Source of the DNA: Lactococcus garvieae
GTDB lineage: Bacteria > Bacillota > Bacilli > Lactobacillales > Streptococcaceae
Reading direction: 5' to 3'
Assembly: GCF_016027715.1 (NCBI RefSeq)
Contig: NZ_CP065691.1
Span: 62,001-126,000, forward strand
Length of the DNA stretch: 64,000 bases
A program made the translations under genes and the position numbers. Position 1 is the stretch's first letter. Each line of letters begins with the position of its first letter. Shown piece by piece: positions 38,666 to 48,846 of the stretch. The notes under the pieces are model-generated. The model did not search any database. It was not told the origin of the DNA and was given only the letters and a program-made list of their open reading frames with translations.

Positions 38666-40063
38666 ATGACAGAAGAAGTTCCAGTATTAGAAGAATATAA
38701 ATTTGGCTTTCATGATAATGCCGAATTAGTCATGTCTACAGGAACAGGTTTGACAGAAGAAGTTATTCGTACGATGTCAGCCGCAAAAGAAGAGCCAGAA
38801 TGGATGCTGGATTTCCGTCTCAAATCCTTCGAGGCCTTCAAAAAATTAGACCTCCCAGAATGGGGACCTGATTTATCAGACATTGATTTTGATGATGTGG
38901 TTTACTATCAAAAACCGACAGATAAACCTGCGCGTACTTGGGATGACGTTCCTGATGAAATCAAAGAAACATTTGAAAAAATTGGTATTCCAGAAGCAGA
39001 ACGTGCTTATTTGGCAGGTGCTTCGGCTCAATATGAGTCAGAAGTCGTCTATCACAATATGAAGGAAGAGTTTACTAAGCTTGGTATTGTTTTTACAGAT
39101 ACGGATTCTGCATTGAAAGAGTATCCAGAACTGTTTAAAAAATACTTTGCTAAACTCGTGCCGCCAACAGATAATAAACTGGCCGCTCTGAATTCAGCAG
39201 TTTGGTCTGGCGGAAGCTTTGTTTACGTGCCAAAGGGCGTAAAATGTGAGATTCCTATTCAAGCTTATTTCCGTATCAATAACGAAAAGTCTGGCCAGTT
39301 TGAGCGCACTTTAATTATTGTTGATGAAGGTGCATCAATCCAATACGTCGAAGGCTGTACCGCTCCAACTTATTCCTCAGCCAGCTTACATGCTGCTGTG
39401 GTAGAAATCTTCTGTGAAGAAGGCGGTTATATGCGTTACTCAACCATCCAAAACTGGTCAGATAATGTGTATAACTTGGTAACTAAGCGTGCCAAAGCAG
39501 AAGCAAATGCAACAGTTGAGTGGATCGATGGCAATCTTGGTTCACGTGTTTCGATGAAATATCCAGCCGTATATTTAGATGGCCCTGGTGCGCGCGGGAC
39601 AATGCTCTCTGTAGCATTTGCCAATGCTAACCAAGAGCAAGATACAGGTGCTAAAATGATTCATAATGCACCTAACACAAGCTCGTCAATCATTTCGAAA
39701 TCCATCTCTAAATCTGGTGGTGCAGTAAACTATCGAGGTCAAGTGACTTTCAATAAAAACTCAGCACATTCTAAATCACATATTGAGTGTGACACCATCA
39801 TTATGGATGATATCTCAAAATCAGATACAATCCCATTTAATGAAATTCATAACTCTCAAGTTGCTTTAGAACATGAAGCCAAAGTCTCTAAAATTTCGGA
39901 AGAGCAACTGTATTATCTGATGAGTCGTGGCTTAACTGAAAAAGAAGCAACTGACATGATCGTCATGGGCTTTATCGAACCCTTCACGAAAGAGTTACCA
40001 ATGGAATATGCTGTCGAGCTTAATCGCTTGATTTCCTACAGTATGGAAGGTTCAATCGGGTAG
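38666..40063 (+). CDS. sufB: Fe-S cluster assembly scaffold protein SufB
   Basis: 465 residues. SufB-type N-terminal domain, [18 protein letters not shown], and the core region with [23 protein letters not shown], carrying the conserved cysteine. It ends the operon. GAGAGGAAAA precedes ATG 38666. It forms the SufBC2D complex on which clusters are built. Confidence 0.95.
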   Translation: MTEEVPVLEEYKFGFHDNAELVMSTGTGLTEEVIRTMSAAKEEPEWMLDFRLKSFEAFKKLDLPEWGPDLSDIDFDDVVYYQKPTDKPARTWDDVPDEIKETFEKIGIPEAERAYLAGASAQYESEVVYHNMKEEFTKLGIVFTDTDSALKEYPELFKKYFAKLVPPTDNKLAALNSAVWSGGSFVYVPKGVKCEIPIQAYFRINNEKSGQFERTLIIVDEGASIQYVEGCTAPTYSSASLHAAVVEIFCEEGGYMRYSTIQNWSDNVYNLVTKRAKAEANATVEWIDGNLGSRVSMKYPAVYLDGPGARGTMLSVAFANANQEQDTGAKMIHNAPNTSSSIISKSISKSGGAVNYRGQVTFNKNSAHSKSHIECDTIIMDDISKSDTIPFNEIHNSQVALEHEAKVSKISEEQLYYLMSRGLTEKEATDMIVMGFIEPFTKELPMEYAVELNRLISYSMEGSIG

Positions 40064-40282
40064 TTGTTTCTGGGTGCCTTTATGATTAGCTTTACAGACA
40101 TTAATATTTATTTTAAAAACGTAAAGGGACACTAAAGGAGCATAAAAATAAAAAACACCAAATACAATGCTACTAACAAATGTGATATGAATAAAAAGTG
40201 CCCCCTTTAGATATGAGGGCACTTTTTATATAGTTTAGTAATAACCAACTTCGTCGACCAAAAATTTTAAACAAAACTATTT
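40064..40282. other. Intergenic region after sufB
   Basis: No gene is supported. AAAGGAG near 40134 has no start codon after it, and a 17-codon frame at 40082 lacks a ribosome binding site. The right part holds the terminator at 40193-40228. Confidence 0.4.
40193..40228. terminator. Bidirectional terminator between sufB and the YjbR-like gene
   Basis: AAAAAGTGCCC and GGGCACTTTTT pair perfectly around an 13-base loop. Both strands end in a T-run. Confidence 0.8.
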
Positions 40283-40624
40283 TTATTTTTGAGTGAGTGT
40301 GTCACTTTCTTTAATCATTTGAAGCAAGCCCTCGTGACTAAGGCTTGTGGAGTTCACGCTGACGGTATTCCAGTGCGTTTTATTCATGTGATACCCGGGA
40401 TAGACTCCCGAAAGACGCCTAACTTCCTCGCCATGTTCTGGGAGGAGCTTTAAATCGATCAATAACTGATCATCTTTCTCAAAGATTAAAGCAATAATTT
40501 TTTTATTTGTTTTTTGTCTAATTGTCGTCCATAGAATTTTCTCACTGTTATTATTGTTAAAGGGATACTCCTCATAGGAATTTGTCGATTTTAGGACTAA
40601 ATCAATTAATTCTTGTCGTGTCAT
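40283..40624 (-). CDS. MmcQ/YjbR family protein
   Basis: 113 residues. The pattern YEEYPFNNNNSEKILWTTIR, a central IALIFEKDD strand and the ending GYHMNKTHWNTVSV match the YjbR-like double-wing fold. The family resembles DNA-binding domains, but no biochemical role is established. AAGGAA precedes ATG 40624 on the minus strand. It is monocistronic. Confidence 0.8.
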   Translation of the reverse strand: MTRQELIDLVLKSTNSYEEYPFNNNNSEKILWTTIRQKTNKKIIALIFEKDDQLLIDLKLLPEHGEEVRRLSGVYPGYHMNKTHWNTVSVNSTSLSHEGLLQMIKESDTLTQK

Positions 40625-40875
40625 GTGAATTCCTTTCAGTGTTTGAATTTATTATAACATGACGTATCTTCCTTTACTAAACACCAATTGCAATAATCCT
40701 GACTATTAGAGGCCAATTTTTAATGTGGTGGATGAGAGAATAAATAAATTAAACAGATAAAGTCTATAGTAATCTCGAAATTTTCATAAGATAGGAAAAC
40801 TGCAAAGACTCAACTTTCTACTTTTAACTTTTTGTGTTAAACTATTAAACAGTATGTAAAAGAAAGAGCTGTAAT
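40625..40875. other. Divergent intergenic region
   Basis: 251 bases between the YjbR-like gene and the ABC-F gene. It holds both promoters, including TGTTAAACT-like DNA near 40834. Nothing else is recognised. Confidence 0.35.
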
Positions 40876-42432
40876 ATGAGTATTATCAACGTAAAAAATT
40901 TATCGCATGGTTTTGGTGAGCGTGTTATATTTGAAAATGTATCCTTCCGTCTGCTCAAAGGTGAGCATGTGGGTCTTGTTGGCGCAAATGGTGAAGGTAA
41001 ATCCACCTTCATGAATATTGTCACAGGAGCCCTGCAACCAGACGAAGGAAAAGTTGAGTGGTCGAAAAAAGTGCGTGTTGGTTATCTGGATCAACATGCT
41101 GTTTTGCAAAAAGGTCAAACGATTCGTGATGTCCTTTCGAGTGCTTTTCAGTATCTGTTTGATATTGAGTCAGAAATCAACGCCCTCTATCTGAAAATGG
41201 GTGATGTAACACCTGAGGAAATGGATCAACTTTTGGAAGAAGTTGGCGAATTACAAGATATCTTAGAACAAAGTGATTTTTATCAAATCAACTCCAAGGT
41301 TGAAGAAATAGGGCGCGGCCTTGGGTTGCACGAGATTGGTTTTGAACGTGATGTTGAAGATCTTTCTGGTGGTCAACGAACCAAAGTACTCCTGGCTAAA
41401 CTATTGTTAACCAAACCAGAAATTCTCATGCTAGATGAACCAACCAACTATCTGGATGAAGAACATATTGCTTGGTTAAAGCAGTATCTTTTGGACTATG
41501 AAAATGCGTTTATCTTGATTTCCCATGATATTCCTTTCTTGAGTTCTGTTATCAATATCATTTATCATATGGAAAATGGTTCGCTCGACCGTTATGTTGG
41601 TAACTATGAAGCTTTCCAATCTGTGTATGAGATGAAGAAAAAACAAGAGTTAGCGGCTTACAAACGTCAACAATCAGAAATCGCAGATCTTAAAGATTTT
41701 GTTGCGCGAAATAAAGCGCGTGTAGCTACGCGAAATATGGCAATGTCACGTCAGAAGAAACTTGATAAGATGGATATGATTGAGCTCAGTGCTGAGCGTC
41801 CTAAACCACAATTTGATTTCAAAAAAGGTCCAACATCAAGCAAGCTAATCTTTGAAACCAAAGACTTAGTCATTGGCTATACTGAACCTTTGTCGCGTCC
41901 GCTTAATCTACGTGCAGAACGTGGCCAAAAGATTGTCTTTACAGGTGCCAATGGGATTGGGAAAACAACTCTGCTCCGTAGTATTCTTGGAGAAATACAA
42001 GCACTTGATGGAGAAGTTCAACGTGGTGAAAAACTCGAGATTGGCTATTTTGAGCAAGAAGTAAAAGGTGATAATGGTAAAACCTGTCTTGAGGAAATCT
42101 GGGATACATTTCCTGCGATGAATCAAGCTGAAGTTCGCGCAGCTTTGGCCCGTTGTGGGTTAACCAAAAAACATATTGAAAGCAAAGTCGCGGTTCTTAG
42201 TGGGGGTGAAAAAGCAAAGGTACGCTTGTGCAAATTAATGAATTCAGAAAGCAACGTCCTTGTTTTAGATGAACCAACTAATCACTTAGATGTGGATGCT
42301 AAGGATGAGCTAAAACGTGCTCTACAAGACTACAAGGGAACAATTCTACTAATCTCTCATGAGCCAGAATTTTATCAAGATGTAGCGACCGAAACTTGGA
42401 ACTGTGAGTCATGGACAACAAAAGTACTGTAA
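40876..42432 (+). CDS. ABC-F family ATPase
   Basis: 518 residues: two ABC domains joined by a charged linker (about residues 245-310) and no membrane segment. Walker A motifs are GANGEGKST (36-44) and GANGIGKTT, and Walker B motifs are LMLDEPTNYLDE and LVLDEPTNHLDV. Linker and length resemble the YkpA/YbiT group of ribosome-associated translation factors rather than classical resistance proteins. Resistance cannot be excluded by sequence alone. The Shine-Dalgarno sequence is weak. Confidence 0.88.
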   Translation: MSIINVKNLSHGFGERVIFENVSFRLLKGEHVGLVGANGEGKSTFMNIVTGALQPDEGKVEWSKKVRVGYLDQHAVLQKGQTIRDVLSSAFQYLFDIESEINALYLKMGDVTPEEMDQLLEEVGELQDILEQSDFYQINSKVEEIGRGLGLHEIGFERDVEDLSGGQRTKVLLAKLLLTKPEILMLDEPTNYLDEEHIAWLKQYLLDYENAFILISHDIPFLSSVINIIYHMENGSLDRYVGNYEAFQSVYEMKKKQELAAYKRQQSEIADLKDFVARNKARVATRNMAMSRQKKLDKMDMIELSAERPKPQFDFKKGPTSSKLIFETKDLVIGYTEPLSRPLNLRAERGQKIVFTGANGIGKTTLLRSILGEIQALDGEVQRGEKLEIGYFEQEVKGDNGKTCLEEIWDTFPAMNQAEVRAALARCGLTKKHIESKVAVLSGGEKAKVRLCKLMNSESNVLVLDEPTNHLDVDAKDELKRALQDYKGTILLISHEPEFYQDVATETWNCESWTTKVL

Positions 42433-42446
42433 AAAGTACTTTTTTA
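42421..42446 (+). terminator. Terminator overlapping the ABC-F stop codon
   Basis: AAAGTACT and AGTACTTT pair around GTAAAA, which contains the TAA stop, and TTTT follows. Confidence 0.7.
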
Positions 42447-42616
42447 TTTTAAAGAGGATAAATGCCTGTCTAATGCGGTTTTACGAACTATATATAACAT
42501 ATATTTTTGCTCTTTCAAAAAAAAATCAATTTTTTATAATATTTTTCGTAAATTCTGCGAAAAAAGTTGTATAATTGTAGGAGTGCGTAATTAATCAGTT
42601 TTTTTAAGGAGACAAC

Positions 42617-43792
42617 ATGGAACAGCAAATCACAAGAAAGCCGGACAATGCTTTCAAAAAGTTGACCCATTTTTTTATTGTCGATAAGGTCTTTCTTGTA
42701 TCATTTATTATCGCAGTCGTTTCAGTAGGCTTAGGTGGCATTCGAACAGAATTTTTTGATTATAAAGTTATTGTGACTGTTTTTGGACTCATGCTGGTTA
42801 TTTCTGGTTTTCGTTCCACAGGCATTTTGTCTTACATGGGTCAAACATTAGTTAAAAGAAGTAAAACAACGCGTCAGCTTGTACGATTCACCACAATGCT
42901 GGCCTTCTTTTTTGCCGTATTTTTTACAAATGATCTGACTATCTTGACAATTCTGCCTCTTTATTTGACGATTACACGGGAAATAAAGAACCGTAAATCT
43001 GTTTATATCGGTGCAGCTATGATTGTTCCTGCTTGCCATACGGGGTCAAGTCTTCTTCCGCAAGGAAATCCCCATAATCTTTACTTATACTCTTTCTACC
43101 AAAATCCTATGCATCATTTGGGTCAGTCATTGACAAATCTAGAGTTTTTTAAAGGTACAGGTTTACTGTGGATTGCTGGTTTTTTACTTTTAAACTTAGC
43201 CTGTCAGTTTATAGATAATGAGCCTTTAGTGATTGAGACTAAAGTGAATAAGTTTAATCGGCTCGAAACTTCTATTTTTATTGCTTTGATGGTATTGATG
43301 GCAGCAGCTGTATTCGGTTATGTAAACTTCTATTTGGCCGTAGCTATTGTAGCTATTATTGTTCTGTTTTATCGTCCCCAGTTGTTTAATGATGTCGATT
43401 ATCATTTGCTTTTCACCTTTGTGTTTTTCTTTTTGATTGTCGGAAATATTGCCAATATCCAAGTCTTAACTGATTTTATTAGCAATACCTTTGTTGGGCC
43501 ACAGATGTCATTTTTAGGGACAGTCTTTATGAGTCAAATTATTTCTAATATTGCCTCACCTATTTTGATTTCGCCTTTCACACCTCATGCTGTTTCTGTA
43601 GTTATTGGGGCAGACATTGGAGGTATTGGAACCATGGTAGCTTCGATGGCTACTTTAATTGCTTATAAAATTATCCGGGTTCAAGCTCGAGGTGAAACTG
43701 CTGGTTTTGTAAAATATTTTGCCTTAGTCAATGCTGGCTTTCTAGCTGTGCTAGTATTCGTCGGTTTACTTATTGTGACCTTTGGTATATAA
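42617..43792 (+). CDS. ArsB/NhaD/CitT-type (ion transporter superfamily) permease
   Basis: 391 residues with about 10-11 membrane spans. TNDLTILTILPLYLTITREI and GSSLLPQGNPHNLYLYSFYQ match the hairpin motifs of the citrate/ArsB/NhaD ion transporter superfamily, where SNPQG-type turns bind substrate and sodium. The substrate is unknown and could be a dicarboxylate, arsenite or a sodium/proton exchange. AAGGAGA precedes ATG 42617. It is ended by a terminator before comEA. Confidence 0.8.
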   Translation: MEQQITRKPDNAFKKLTHFFIVDKVFLVSFIIAVVSVGLGGIRTEFFDYKVIVTVFGLMLVISGFRSTGILSYMGQTLVKRSKTTRQLVRFTTMLAFFFAVFFTNDLTILTILPLYLTITREIKNRKSVYIGAAMIVPACHTGSSLLPQGNPHNLYLYSFYQNPMHHLGQSLTNLEFFKGTGLLWIAGFLLLNLACQFIDNEPLVIETKVNKFNRLETSIFIALMVLMAAAVFGYVNFYLAVAIVAIIVLFYRPQLFNDVDYHLLFTFVFFFLIVGNIANIQVLTDFISNTFVGPQMSFLGTVFMSQIISNIASPILISPFTPHAVSVVIGADIGGIGTMVASMATLIAYKIIRVQARGETAGFVKYFALVNAGFLAVLVFVGLLIVTFGI

Positions 43793-43794
43793 AT

Positions 43795-43823
43795 AAAAAA
43801 GCTGAGCCTGATCAGCTTTTTTT
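43795..43823 (+). terminator. Terminator before comEA
   Basis: AAAAAAGCTGA and TCAGCTTTTTTT pair around GCCTGA. Confidence 0.8.
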
Positions 43824-43874
43824 GTTTCTGAAAACATGTAGTGAAAAGCTATGTGTTTTTTCGTGTTATAGGTC

Positions 43875-44516
43875 ATGGACAAAATAACAGAATATATCAG
43901 AAAAAATCTAAAAGTTATTGTGGGTATTGCTTTATCTCTCGCTGCACTAGGGGTTTTTTATCTGAGCAGGCAAGAAAAGAAAGATAATCAAGGGAATTTT
44001 GAGGCGATAGAATGGTCTGCATCCGATAAAAAGAAAACAAACAACAATTCTCAGGAAGAAAAAGCAACTGAGGATACTATTTTTGTAGATGTTAAAGGAG
44101 CAGTGAAAAAACCAGGTATTTATAAGCTTTCAAGCAAGCACCGAGTCTCGGACGCAATAGTTCATGCAGGAGGTTTTGCTGATAATGCAGAAAGAAAGGC
44201 TATTAACCTTGCTAAAAAGTTGCAAGATGAAGCAGAAGTCTATGTACCAATACAGGGAGAAGCTGACACAAGCAAGTTGTTGGAAAGTAATTCTCATGGA
44301 GGTGAACAGCAAGAAAAAGCAAAAGTGAATATCAATACAGCAGACTTAACAGAACTTCAGCAGCTGAGTGGTATTGGCGCTAAAAGAGCGCAGGATATTA
44401 TTGATTATCGAACAGAAAAAGGAAACTTTCAGTCAGTGGATGACCTGATAAAAGTCAGTGGATTTGGTGCTAAAACTTTAGAAAAGTTAAAAGAAGCTAT
44501 AACTGTAGATGAGTAG
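43875..44516 (+). CDS. comEA: Competence DNA receptor ComEA
   Basis: 213 residues. One N-terminal membrane helix (about 13-30), a polar spacer, a SLBB domain (IFVDVKGAVKKPGIYKL onward) and a C-terminal helix-hairpin-helix DNA-binding domain (VNINTADLTELQQLSGIG, then VSGFGAKTLEKLK). It holds double-stranded DNA outside the membrane during transformation. Only AGGT precedes the ATG. A clear ComX-type promoter is not visible. comEC follows 15 bases later. Confidence 0.92.
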   Translation: MDKITEYIRKNLKVIVGIALSLAALGVFYLSRQEKKDNQGNFEAIEWSASDKKKTNNNSQEEKATEDTIFVDVKGAVKKPGIYKLSSKHRVSDAIVHAGGFADNAERKAINLAKKLQDEAEVYVPIQGEADTSKLLESNSHGGEQQEKAKVNINTADLTELQQLSGIGAKRAQDIIDYRTEKGNFQSVDDLIKVSGFGAKTLEKLKEAITVDE

Positions 44517-44531
44517 AAAGTTAGGTATGGT

Positions 44532-46742
44532 ATGAATCAAAAATTTCCTCTTATTTATTTGATTTATCTGTTAACTTTTTTATATTTTCTTGTTTTTAGT
44601 TTTTCTTGGGCTTTGTTAATGATAACTATGGCGAGTATAGCCCTCGTTTTTTATCGTAAATATTATTCTCTCCTTATTGTTTTAGCTTGCTTTACTGTCT
44701 TTTTTTATATGGTTAAGCAAATAGAGGAAGTAAAGGAAAACAAGCAAGTAGAGAAAATATCTACAATTAAACCTTATATAGACACACTTGAAGTCAATGG
44801 TAGCCGTTTAAGTTTTAGAGGAAGAACAGATGGACAAGATTATCAGCTTTTTTATAATTTCAAGAATAAAGAAGAACAAGATTTTTTTAAAAAGCTAGAC
44901 TATAATCTTATCATTTACTTTCAGGGTGGATTGGAGGAGGCAGAGGGACAAAGTAATTTTTCGGGCTTTAATTATAAGCAATATATGAAAAATCAAGGGA
45001 TTTATAGACTTATCCAGATTGAAGATATTCAGGGGTATAAGCGTTTATCCGGCTTTGATTTACGACTTTATCGCAGAAAAGCTATTCTCTGGGCACAAGC
45101 ACATTTCCCCACACCTATGTCTTCTTATATGACGGGCTTACTTTTTGGCTGGTTAGATAAGGATTTTGAAGAGATGGGAGATATTTATACAAGTTTAGGT
45201 ATTATTCATCTTTTTGCCCTTTCAGGAATGCAGGTTAATTTTTTTATTGCACTCCTTCGTAAGCTACTACTCAGATTAGGTATACTGCAAGAGACTCTCA
45301 TTTTTATCCAAATACCTTTTTCCATTTTCTATGCTTTTATGACAGGTTTATCGGTATCAATTTTACGGGCCCTTTTACAAAAAAATATTCCGATGAAAAG
45401 GACAATGGATAAATTTTCTGTTACCTTTCTTCTTTTACTCTTGTTTATGCCCCAATTTTTACTGACAACTGGGGGCCAGCTAACCATGCTTTACTCCTTT
45501 TTATTATCTTTTCTTTCAGGAAAGTTTAGCCATCTAAAGGGGATAAAAAAGACAGTAATGGAATCCACAGTCTTATCAGTAGGTGTTTTACCTCTTTTAA
45601 TTTTTCATTTTCATAGTTTTCAACCTCTATCTATTTTTTTAACCCTGTTTTTCAGTTTAATTTTCGATTTTTTGTTACTGCCAGGCTTACTTCTAGTTTT
45701 TATCCTTTCATTTTTGGGGTTTGATTTTGCTTTTCTCAACAACTTTTTTCTACATTTAGAAGAAATTATAAAAGTTGTGAACAGTCTTTTTCAGTATCCA
45801 CTTGTATTAGGAAAACCAGAATTTATCTTTTTAGTTGTCCTTTTCATATGTAGCGGACTTTTCATTGACTTTTATAGAAAAAAAGTGTGGAATACAATCA
45901 TCGCACTAATTCTGCTTCTTTTATTTTTTATTGTGAAAAATCCTCGACAAGCAAGTATCACCATGATAGATGTTGGCCAAGGAGACAGCATACTGCTACA
46001 AGACAAATGGAGCCGTCGTAATATTTTAATCGACACGGGAGGAAAACTAAGATGGGCTTCAGATGAAAGCTGGAAACTTACTTCATATAAAAGTAATGCT
46101 GAGAGAACACTGATTCCTTATCTTAAGTCACGTGGAATTGGTACAATAGATTCATTGATTTTGACACATCCCGATGAAGACCATGTCGGTGATTTAGAGA
46201 TTCTAGCTCAAAAGTTGAAGATAAAGCATATTTATATTTCTCAATCATCTTTAGAAAAAAAGAGCTTCGCTAAAAGATTAACCAAGTTAAAAAGTCAGAT
46301 TCACATTGTTAAGACAGGAGATAAGTTGCCTATTTTTGATAGCCAGCTTTACTTTTTATCCGCAGGACTTGAAGGAGAAGGTAGCAACAATAACTCATTA
46401 GTGACCTATGGTACTTTTTACAAGACGAAATTTTTATTTACAGGAGATCTGGAAGAGGAGGGGGAGCAATATTTGCAAAGAAACTACCCACACCTGCAGG
46501 CAGATGTATTGAAAGTTGGACACCATGGAAGTAAGAGCTCCTCAAAGCCTGAGTTTTTACAAACACTTAATCCTAAAATTGCCCTCATTTCTGTGGGGAA
46601 GAATAATCGATACAAGCATCCTAGTCAGGAGACTTTGGATAACTTGTCTTCGGAAAAAATTAAAGTTTATCGTACTGATCAACAAGGGGCAATTCGCTTA
46701 ATTCAAGAAAATAATGTTTGGAAAATCCAAACGGTTAAATAA
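44532..46742 (+). CDS. comEC: Competence DNA channel ComEC
   Basis: 736 residues. The N-terminal hydrophobic pair with DUF4131-like region, the Competence membrane domain (GLLFGWLDKDFEEMGDIYTSLGIIHLFALSGMQ) and the C-terminal metallo-beta-lactamase domain (DVGQGDSILL, THPDEDHVGD, VGHHGSKSSS) are all intact. It carries single-stranded DNA through the membrane. The frame is full length with no interruption, unlike many lactococcal competence genes that are decayed. AT-rich coding DNA is normal for this gene. Confidence 0.93.
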   Translation: MNQKFPLIYLIYLLTFLYFLVFSFSWALLMITMASIALVFYRKYYSLLIVLACFTVFFYMVKQIEEVKENKQVEKISTIKPYIDTLEVNGSRLSFRGRTDGQDYQLFYNFKNKEEQDFFKKLDYNLIIYFQGGLEEAEGQSNFSGFNYKQYMKNQGIYRLIQIEDIQGYKRLSGFDLRLYRRKAILWAQAHFPTPMSSYMTGLLFGWLDKDFEEMGDIYTSLGIIHLFALSGMQVNFFIALLRKLLLRLGILQETLIFIQIPFSIFYAFMTGLSVSILRALLQKNIPMKRTMDKFSVTFLLLLLFMPQFLLTTGGQLTMLYSFLLSFLSGKFSHLKGIKKTVMESTVLSVGVLPLLIFHFHSFQPLSIFLTLFFSLIFDFLLLPGLLLVFILSFLGFDFAFLNNFFLHLEEIIKVVNSLFQYPLVLGKPEFIFLVVLFICSGLFIDFYRKKVWNTIIALILLLLFFIVKNPRQASITMIDVGQGDSILLQDKWSRRNILIDTGGKLRWASDESWKLTSYKSNAERTLIPYLKSRGIGTIDSLILTHPDEDHVGDLEILAQKLKIKHIYISQSSLEKKSFAKRLTKLKSQIHIVKTGDKLPIFDSQLYFLSAGLEGEGSNNNSLVTYGTFYKTKFLFTGDLEEEGEQYLQRNYPHLQADVLKVGHHGSKSSSKPEFLQTLNPKIALISVGKNNRYKHPSQETLDNLSSEKIKVYRTDQQGAIRLIQENNVWKIQTVK

Positions 46743-46839
46743 TTCTGAGTGTAAAAGAAGATTGTTTCAAGTTATATGACAACAGCCTTTCTTTTTGATT
46801 GAATAGCAATGAGATTAAAGAGATATGTAATAATTCTTA
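46743..46839. other. Intergenic region comEC-estA
   Basis: No convincing terminator follows comEC. The region is AT-rich and leads into the estA promoter. Confidence 0.4.
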
Positions 46840-46886
46840 TGTTATAATAGTAGAAAACGTTTACTTCTGTATATAAAAGTAAACGA
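46840..46886 (+). promoter_or_regulatory. estA promoter, cre-like site and leader hairpin
   Basis: TGTTATAAT (46840-46848) is followed by TAGAAAACGTTTACT, which has one mismatch to the CcpA operator consensus. The 3' half, CGTTTACTT (46859-46867), also pairs with AAGTAAACG (46878-46886) as a nine-base-pair hairpin just before the GGAGG site. Confidence 0.6.
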
Positions 46887-46899
46887 GATTGGAGGAAAA

Positions 46900-47676
46900 A
46901 TGGCTATTATAAATATTGAATACTACTCTGAAGTACTTGGAATGAATCGCAAATTTAATGTGATTTATCCCGAAGCGAGTAAAACTGGGGAAGAAGTTGG
47001 GACTGATATTCCAGTACTTTATCTGCTTCACGGTATGTCTGGAAATGAAGATTCATGGCTGATACGGACTGGACTCGATCGGATGATTCGTCATACGCGC
47101 CTAGCTGTTGTCATGCCTTCGACTGATTTAGGTTTTTATACCAACACCCATTATGGCATGAAGTATTTTGATGCAATTGCTAAGGAGTTGCCAGATGTCC
47201 TTCATAACTTCTTCCCAAATTTGAGTACCAAGCGCGAGAAAAACTTTATCGCGGGGTTATCAATGGGAGGATATGGAGCCTTCAAGTTAGCGCTAGCAAC
47301 AGACAAGTTTAGTTATGCAGCAAGTCTGTCAGGAGCGTTAGATATGACCGATTTGAAAGAGCAAAGTGCAGAGCATGCTGAGTACTGGCAGGGGTTATTT
47401 GGAAATATAGATCAGTTTAATGATACAGAAAACAGTATTCTTTATTTAGCTGAGCACCATTCCGGCTCTAAGCCAAAACTTTATAGTTGGTGCGGTGAAC
47501 AAGATTATCTTATTTCGGGAAATAATCATGCGGCACAAGTACTTGAAAAGGAAGGCTTTGATCTGACATATAAAAATACCCCCGGTAAACACGAATGGTA
47601 TTATTGGACCAAACAAATAGAAGAGGTCCTTAAATGGCTTCCTATAACTTATAAACAAGAGGAACGTCTTAGCTAA
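46900..47676 (+). CDS. estA: Tributyrin esterase EstA
   Basis: 258 residues, alpha/beta hydrolase of the esterase D type. The nucleophile is S121 in GLSMGGYG, the likely acid is in GEQDYLI and the histidine is H231 in GKHEW. It matches the lactococcal EstA that hydrolyses short-chain glycerides and makes flavour esters in dairy strains. GGAGG is upstream. The operator-like site over the promoter suggests catabolite control. Confidence 0.93.
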   Translation: MAIINIEYYSEVLGMNRKFNVIYPEASKTGEEVGTDIPVLYLLHGMSGNEDSWLIRTGLDRMIRHTRLAVVMPSTDLGFYTNTHYGMKYFDAIAKELPDVLHNFFPNLSTKREKNFIAGLSMGGYGAFKLALATDKFSYAASLSGALDMTDLKEQSAEHAEYWQGLFGNIDQFNDTENSILYLAEHHSGSKPKLYSWCGEQDYLISGNNHAAQVLEKEGFDLTYKNTPGKHEWYYWTKQIEEVLKWLPITYKQEERLS

Positions 47677-47704
47677 AACACTCTCAAACTTAAACCAATC
47701 CTAA

Positions 47705-47718
47705 AGAAAACGTTTGCT
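47705..47718 (+). promoter_or_regulatory. cre-like site between estA and the atp operon
   Basis: AGAAAACGTTTGCT has one mismatch to the CcpA consensus and lies about 54 bases before the atp -35 box. Confidence 0.4.
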
Positions 47719-47771
47719 TGAAAAAGCCCGAACAATTTCAGAAAAAATGTATGAGAAACTTGGGTTAAGTT

Positions 47772-47800
47772 TTGACAAACGGTTTGAATAGGACTATAAT
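47772..47800 (+). promoter_or_regulatory. atp operon promoter
   Basis: A perfect consensus TTGACA, a 17-base spacer and a perfect TATAAT, 50 bases before atpE. It is one of the two strongest promoters in the window, with that of hrcA. Confidence 0.85.
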
Positions 47801-47850
47801 TTCATAGTAATAAAAATTTGCGAAAATCGCATATAGAAAGAGGTCATTAA

Positions 47851-48066
<216 letters not shown>

Positions 48067-48119
48067 AAAACGTTGATTTAATTTAATACTCAACAATTAT
48101 TTAGAAAGGAAGACTAGCT

Positions 48120-48833
48120 ATGGAATCGACATGGACATTTAATGTTGGACCAGTAACTTTTGACGGTGTCATTCTTTATATGACAGCTTTGACCGTTTTA
48201 ATTGTCTTTGGTTTGATTTATTGGGCAAGTCGCAATATGCAACTTAAGCCTACAGGTAAGCAAAACGTCCTTGAATGGGTAGTTGACTTTATTAATGGTA
48301 TCGGACGTGAAAATCTGGGTGCTAAAGAGTCACCAAAATATGCCCTCATGAGTTTTACACTCTTTTCTTTCCTTTTGATTTCGAATATCATCGGGCTAGT
48401 TACTAAAATCAGTTCACCAGAAGACATTAGTTTATGGCGCTCTCCAACAGCTAACTCTACAGTTGACTTGACCCTAGCGGTCTTGGTCATTGTACTCGCC
48501 AATACTCTTGGTGTGAAACAGTTTGGCTTCAAAGGCTATCTCAAAAATGCCTTTTGGAAAGAACCAAAAGCAATGCTTCCGATGACTATTATGGAAGAAT
48601 TCACAAATGCTTTATCTATGGGACTCCGTCTTTATGGTAATATCTTTGCTGGTGAAGTCCTTTTAGGAATAATTGCTGGAATGATTGATTCCGGTTGGTT
48701 TATTCTTCCAGTTGTTTGGATTTTGGCGATGGCTTGGATTGCATTCTCAATCTTTATCTCATCTCTACAGGCTTATGTTTTTGTCCTTTTGACAAATCTT
48801 TACATCAGCCACAAAATTTTAGCAGAACACTAG
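48120..48833 (+). CDS. atpB: ATP synthase F0 subunit a
   Basis: 237 residues with five or six membrane spans. The conserved arginine is in MGLRLYGNIFAGEV, the stator half of the proton path. AAAGGAAG precedes the ATG. In lactic acid bacteria the enzyme mainly runs as a proton pump that keeps cytoplasmic pH. Confidence 0.96.
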   Translation: MESTWTFNVGPVTFDGVILYMTALTVLIVFGLIYWASRNMQLKPTGKQNVLEWVVDFINGIGRENLGAKESPKYALMSFTLFSFLLISNIIGLVTKISSPEDISLWRSPTANSTVDLTLAVLVIVLANTLGVKQFGFKGYLKNAFWKEPKAMLPMTIMEEFTNALSMGLRLYGNIFAGEVLLGIIAGMIDSGWFILPVVWILAMAWIAFSIFISSLQAYVFVLLTNLYISHKILAEH

Positions 48834-48846
48834 GAAAGGAGTAGAA

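Noticed and set aside
40082-40135. 17-codon frame MISFTDINIYFKNVKGH after sufB
   Set aside because: No ribosome binding site. The AAAGGAG that follows it has no start codon.
43856-43870. TTTTTTCGTGTTATA before comEA as a ComX (com) box
   Set aside because: It resembles the competence box only loosely and the TNCGAATA core is absent. Not called.
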